Of a stretch of DNA of 64,000 nucleotides, positions 61,901 through 64,000 are shown one piece after another. Both the position numbers and the translations under genes were made by a program. How positions within the stretch are numbered: position 1 is the first letter of the stretch; every line of letters begins with the position of its first letter. This stretch comes from Moringa oleifera (taxonomy: Eukaryota > Streptophyta > Magnoliopsida > Brassicales > Moringaceae), in contig JAJFZO010000742.1 in the NCBI GenBank assembly GCA_021397835.1, positions 2,675,001-2,739,000 on the forward strand. Reading direction: 5' to 3'. A model generated the notes under the pieces. It did no database searches, was not told the DNA's origin, and worked only from the letters and a program-made list of their open reading frames with translations.

Positions 61901-62593
61901 TGGAATGAGAATGCACATGAAGATAATACACAATCTACTAAAGATTCTTTCAGATTTAACCATTTTATTGTTATAGTGAATATTGTCATTGTTACTTTTA
62001 AAAGTTAGATTTAAACAATTGCAAGCATATGATATTATCTTTAGTTTTTTATTTGATTTGAATAAGTTAAAGTCTTTAAATGATAATAAATTAAAAGAAT
62101 ATTATTTTAATCTTGAAGATACTCTAAAATATGATAGTTCTTTAAATATTGATTCAAATAATTTAATTGTTGAACTACAAATATTACAAATAATTTTACC
62201 AATAAAAAAAACAACACTTGAAATTTTAGAGTTCATAAAAATTTTGAGTTGCTATCATAGTGTCTCAGTTGTTTAATAATATTATTAACTATAGCTGAGA
62301 CTGTGACATCTATTAAAAAAATCTCAATTAAAATTATTAAAATCTTATTTATGGTCAATTTTATCGCATGAAAGATAAAATAAATTAACAGTTAATTTTT
62401 TGTATTGAAAAAATATTAAAATAATGTAAATATAAAAATATTGTTAATAAAATTACTTCTTAAATTGCTACAAAAGATCATTTTAAATGATTTTTTATTA
62501 ATGTATAATTTGCATTTTATATATTATTACAAATTTAGATAAAGGGGTCTCATTTTCATTTTCACCTCGAGCCTTCAAAATTGTCAGGACTCA
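58993..62593 (+). mobile_element. Near-complete but inactive hAT element
   Basis: The left end, AAGGCTGACCTTAGAGC, and the reverse complement of the right end, TGAGTCCTGACAATTTTG, are worn forms of the short inverted ends of plant hAT elements. The left subterminal GCTAGGACCCCTAAATTTTT followed by GGGGCCCCC, and the right subterminal GAGGTGAAAATGAAAATGAG with ACCCC, are typical of the ZMYM1-like hAT group. Inside is a degenerate transposase in the plus orientation. The candidate 8-bp target duplication at each side supports the limits. Total 3.6 kb. Confidence 0.75.
60200..62480 (+). pseudogene. hAT transposase relic (TTF-type zinc finger, ZMYM1-like)
   Basis: Fragments follow the family order. 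The TTF-type zinc finger region is in 60549-60812 (VYCFCCKLSKS, RLKQHENSVKHITNMNNWID). The DUF4371-like region is in 60886-61119 (YNGNLLGLMEMITEFD, THKIQNELIF). The RNase H-like core is near 61320-61500 (PWLLILLILLFVIW in a shifted frame and LTLKLLSNERW). The C-terminal part is in 61983-62276 (FLFDLNKLKSLNDNKLKEYY) and ends near 62330-62420 in the dimerisation segment KLLKSYLWSILSHER. Roughly ten stops or shifts prevent expression. Live family members excise and insert DNA. Confidence 0.82.
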
Positions 62594-62601
62594 CATTGAA
62601 T
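62594..62601 (+). repeat. Candidate right target-site duplication of hAT element
   Basis: CATTGAAT, the partner of ACTTGAAT at 58985-58992. Confidence 0.5.
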
Positions 62602-62813
62602 TGGAGATGATCATATGTGAGTTAATTTAGTTTCAATTAAAAAGTGTTAAACAATGAAAAAGAAGGAAAATATATACTTTCTTATGAATTTTTCTTACAA
62701 TTAACTGTAAAATTATGATAATTTGAGGGAATTAAAAAAATTGAAGAGGAAAAAGAAATTGGTGAGGGGAAAAAAAAGAAATTGAAGAAGTTGGGTAAAT
62801 TGAAAAATGTTTT

Positions 62814-62818
<5 letters not shown>

Positions 62819-62857
<39 letters not shown>
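62819..62857. repeat. (AT)n microsatellite
   Basis: Nineteen uninterrupted AT units. The minus-strand frame across it (62682-62933) encodes a Tyr-Ile repeat and is not a gene. Confidence 0.95.
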
Positions 62858-62860
<3 letters not shown>

Positions 62861-62958
62861 AAAAAGGATAGTAACCATTATTGCTTATCACATAAAGACT
62901 AATATATAAGGGAGAGGAAGTATAAGACAACAAAATGTAAAACGCAAATGTTTATTAA

Positions 62959-63163
62959 CCACTTTTATCAAATTCGTTTGCAATTAAAAAGAATTAAAAA
63001 CATTTAAAATGAGTCCCATTTTATCAAATCCATTTGTAATGAAAAAAAAAAAAGTTTAAGCCGAATCTCCATTTTATCAAACTTATTTATAATTATTAAA
63101 AAAATTTAAAATGAAACCCCACTTTATTAAATCCATTTGTAATAAATAAAAATAAAAATGGTG
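62959..63163 (+). repeat. Four-copy tandem repeat, unit 50-57 bp
   Basis: Copies start at 62959, 63016, 63069 and 63119, each beginning CCA(C/T)TTT(T)AT(C/T)AAA followed by T(C/T)(C/G/A)(A/T)TTTGTAAT or a variant and an A-rich second half. The copies are well diverged. Confidence 0.8.
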
Positions 63164-64000
63164 TCATTAAATTGTTGGTCAATCTAAAAATTGTTGATCA
63201 TATATCACTTTCTCGCTTCATTTCCCAACATATTATCTTCGATCATAACTATGCTGGGTATGTAATAGCTTGTGTTATTTTTTCACCACAATCACTCATG
63301 AAAATAACATAGTTTCAACCATATATAAGAGCTTCATCAAAAAGAAAATATTTTTAACTATAATCTCTCTTACTGATATGGTAATTTTAACAATATAGTT
63401 TATTCATCCTACATTAATCATGAGCTTTAATCACTCCATGATAAATTGTTTTTGACCATTGGAGTTCTTGATATTAATTGTTTCATCTATTGCACATTGT
63501 TACAATTAATAATATCTCATGTTTACATATTACTCAAAAATATGATTTTCATTTACGTTATCAACGATATCATTCTTTTTTTCGTTTCAGTGACGATTTT
63601 TTAACACTAAAAGATAAGCTATGTCAAAAGTTAATTTTTGGAAAAAAAAAATTCAATTTCAACCTTATACTTTTCCTATGGTCAATTGCATCCAGAAGAA
63701 TTAACCTTCATTTCGTTCTATCAATAGGGATCGGTTCAACCCTTAAGAAAGCAATCTTATAGGAGGCTCATGGTGGCCTAGTGGAGACCATTGTGGCACA
63801 AAGAAAACAATTGAAAGAATCAAGTAATTAAGTTTTCCTAAATTAAGCAAGGATAATGTGAAGAGGTCATATAGATGTGCCAAATTAATGTGACATCTGT
63901 CTGCAAAGTAAGCCAGAGAACATCTTTGCTCCCAACATTTACCAATTCCACAGCAAGTATATTTATGGATCGATATGTCTCCATGAATTTTACACTGAGA
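63164..64000. other. Unassigned end of window
   Basis: No supported feature. A 94-codon frame at 63478-63762 has no recognisable motif. The last 250 bases are less AT-rich and could be the flank of something beyond the window. Confidence 0.4.

Noticed and set aside
1..64000. CRISPR arrays, operons, ribosome binding sites, rRNA genes or intact tRNA genes
   Set aside because: Nothing of this kind is visible; the gene structures and repeats are those of a plant nuclear chromosome.
1..64000. A biosynthetic gene cluster around the P450
   Set aside because: The only intact neighbours are a RING-H2 ligase, an unknown small protein and a coiled-coil protein, with no second tailoring or scaffold-forming enzyme in the window.

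Overview
This is a strongly AT-rich window of a flowering-plant nuclear genome, most likely a eudicot. The reasons are GT-AG introns, an ATL-type RING-H2 gene, an intronless CYP77A-type P450, LTR retrotransposons with the plant initiator-tRNA primer-binding site, plant-type hAT elements, telomere-like TTTAGGG/CCCTAAA motifs and a decayed plastid tRNA fragment. The species cannot be named from the sequence alone.

Layout. 80-4506 (+): last two visible exons of a coiled-coil protein gene whose 5' part lies outside the window. 5857-6426 (+): an intact small gene for an unrecognised 189-residue protein. 7300-14210: a decayed minus-strand Ty1-copia element split by a younger plus-strand copia element (9204-12479) that still has both LTRs and its primer-binding site. 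14221-14699 (+): a broken tandem paralogue of the 189-residue gene. 14700-21190: AT-rich, no gene. 21523-26519 (+): a three-exon RING-H2 (ATL-type) E3 ubiquitin ligase gene. 26520-30609: non-coding with one MITE-like inverted repeat. 30610-32169 (-): intronless cytochrome P450, CYP77A type.

32860-42390: decayed Ty3-gypsy sequence (gag, RT and RNase H on the minus strand) between two diverged direct repeats. 42390-49250: gene-free AT-rich DNA with MITE-like copies, a fragment of a plastid-derived tRNA-Arg gene and a degenerate telomere-like foldback. 49260-56940: a minus-strand hAT transposase relic interrupted by a plus-strand copia element, which itself appears to hold a solo LTR of another retroelement. 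58993-62593 (+): a nearly whole but inactive hAT element with recognisable ends and a candidate 8-bp target duplication. 62600-64000: short tandem repeats and featureless sequence.

Only four host genes look alive: the coiled-coil protein, the 189-residue protein, the RING-H2 ligase and the P450. They do not form an evident pathway or cluster; they are separate single genes in a repeat-rich neighbourhood. I found no convincing new multi-gene system. The most interesting material is the layered transposon history, the 189-residue family with its broken tandem copy, the telomere-like foldback and the decayed plastid insertion.
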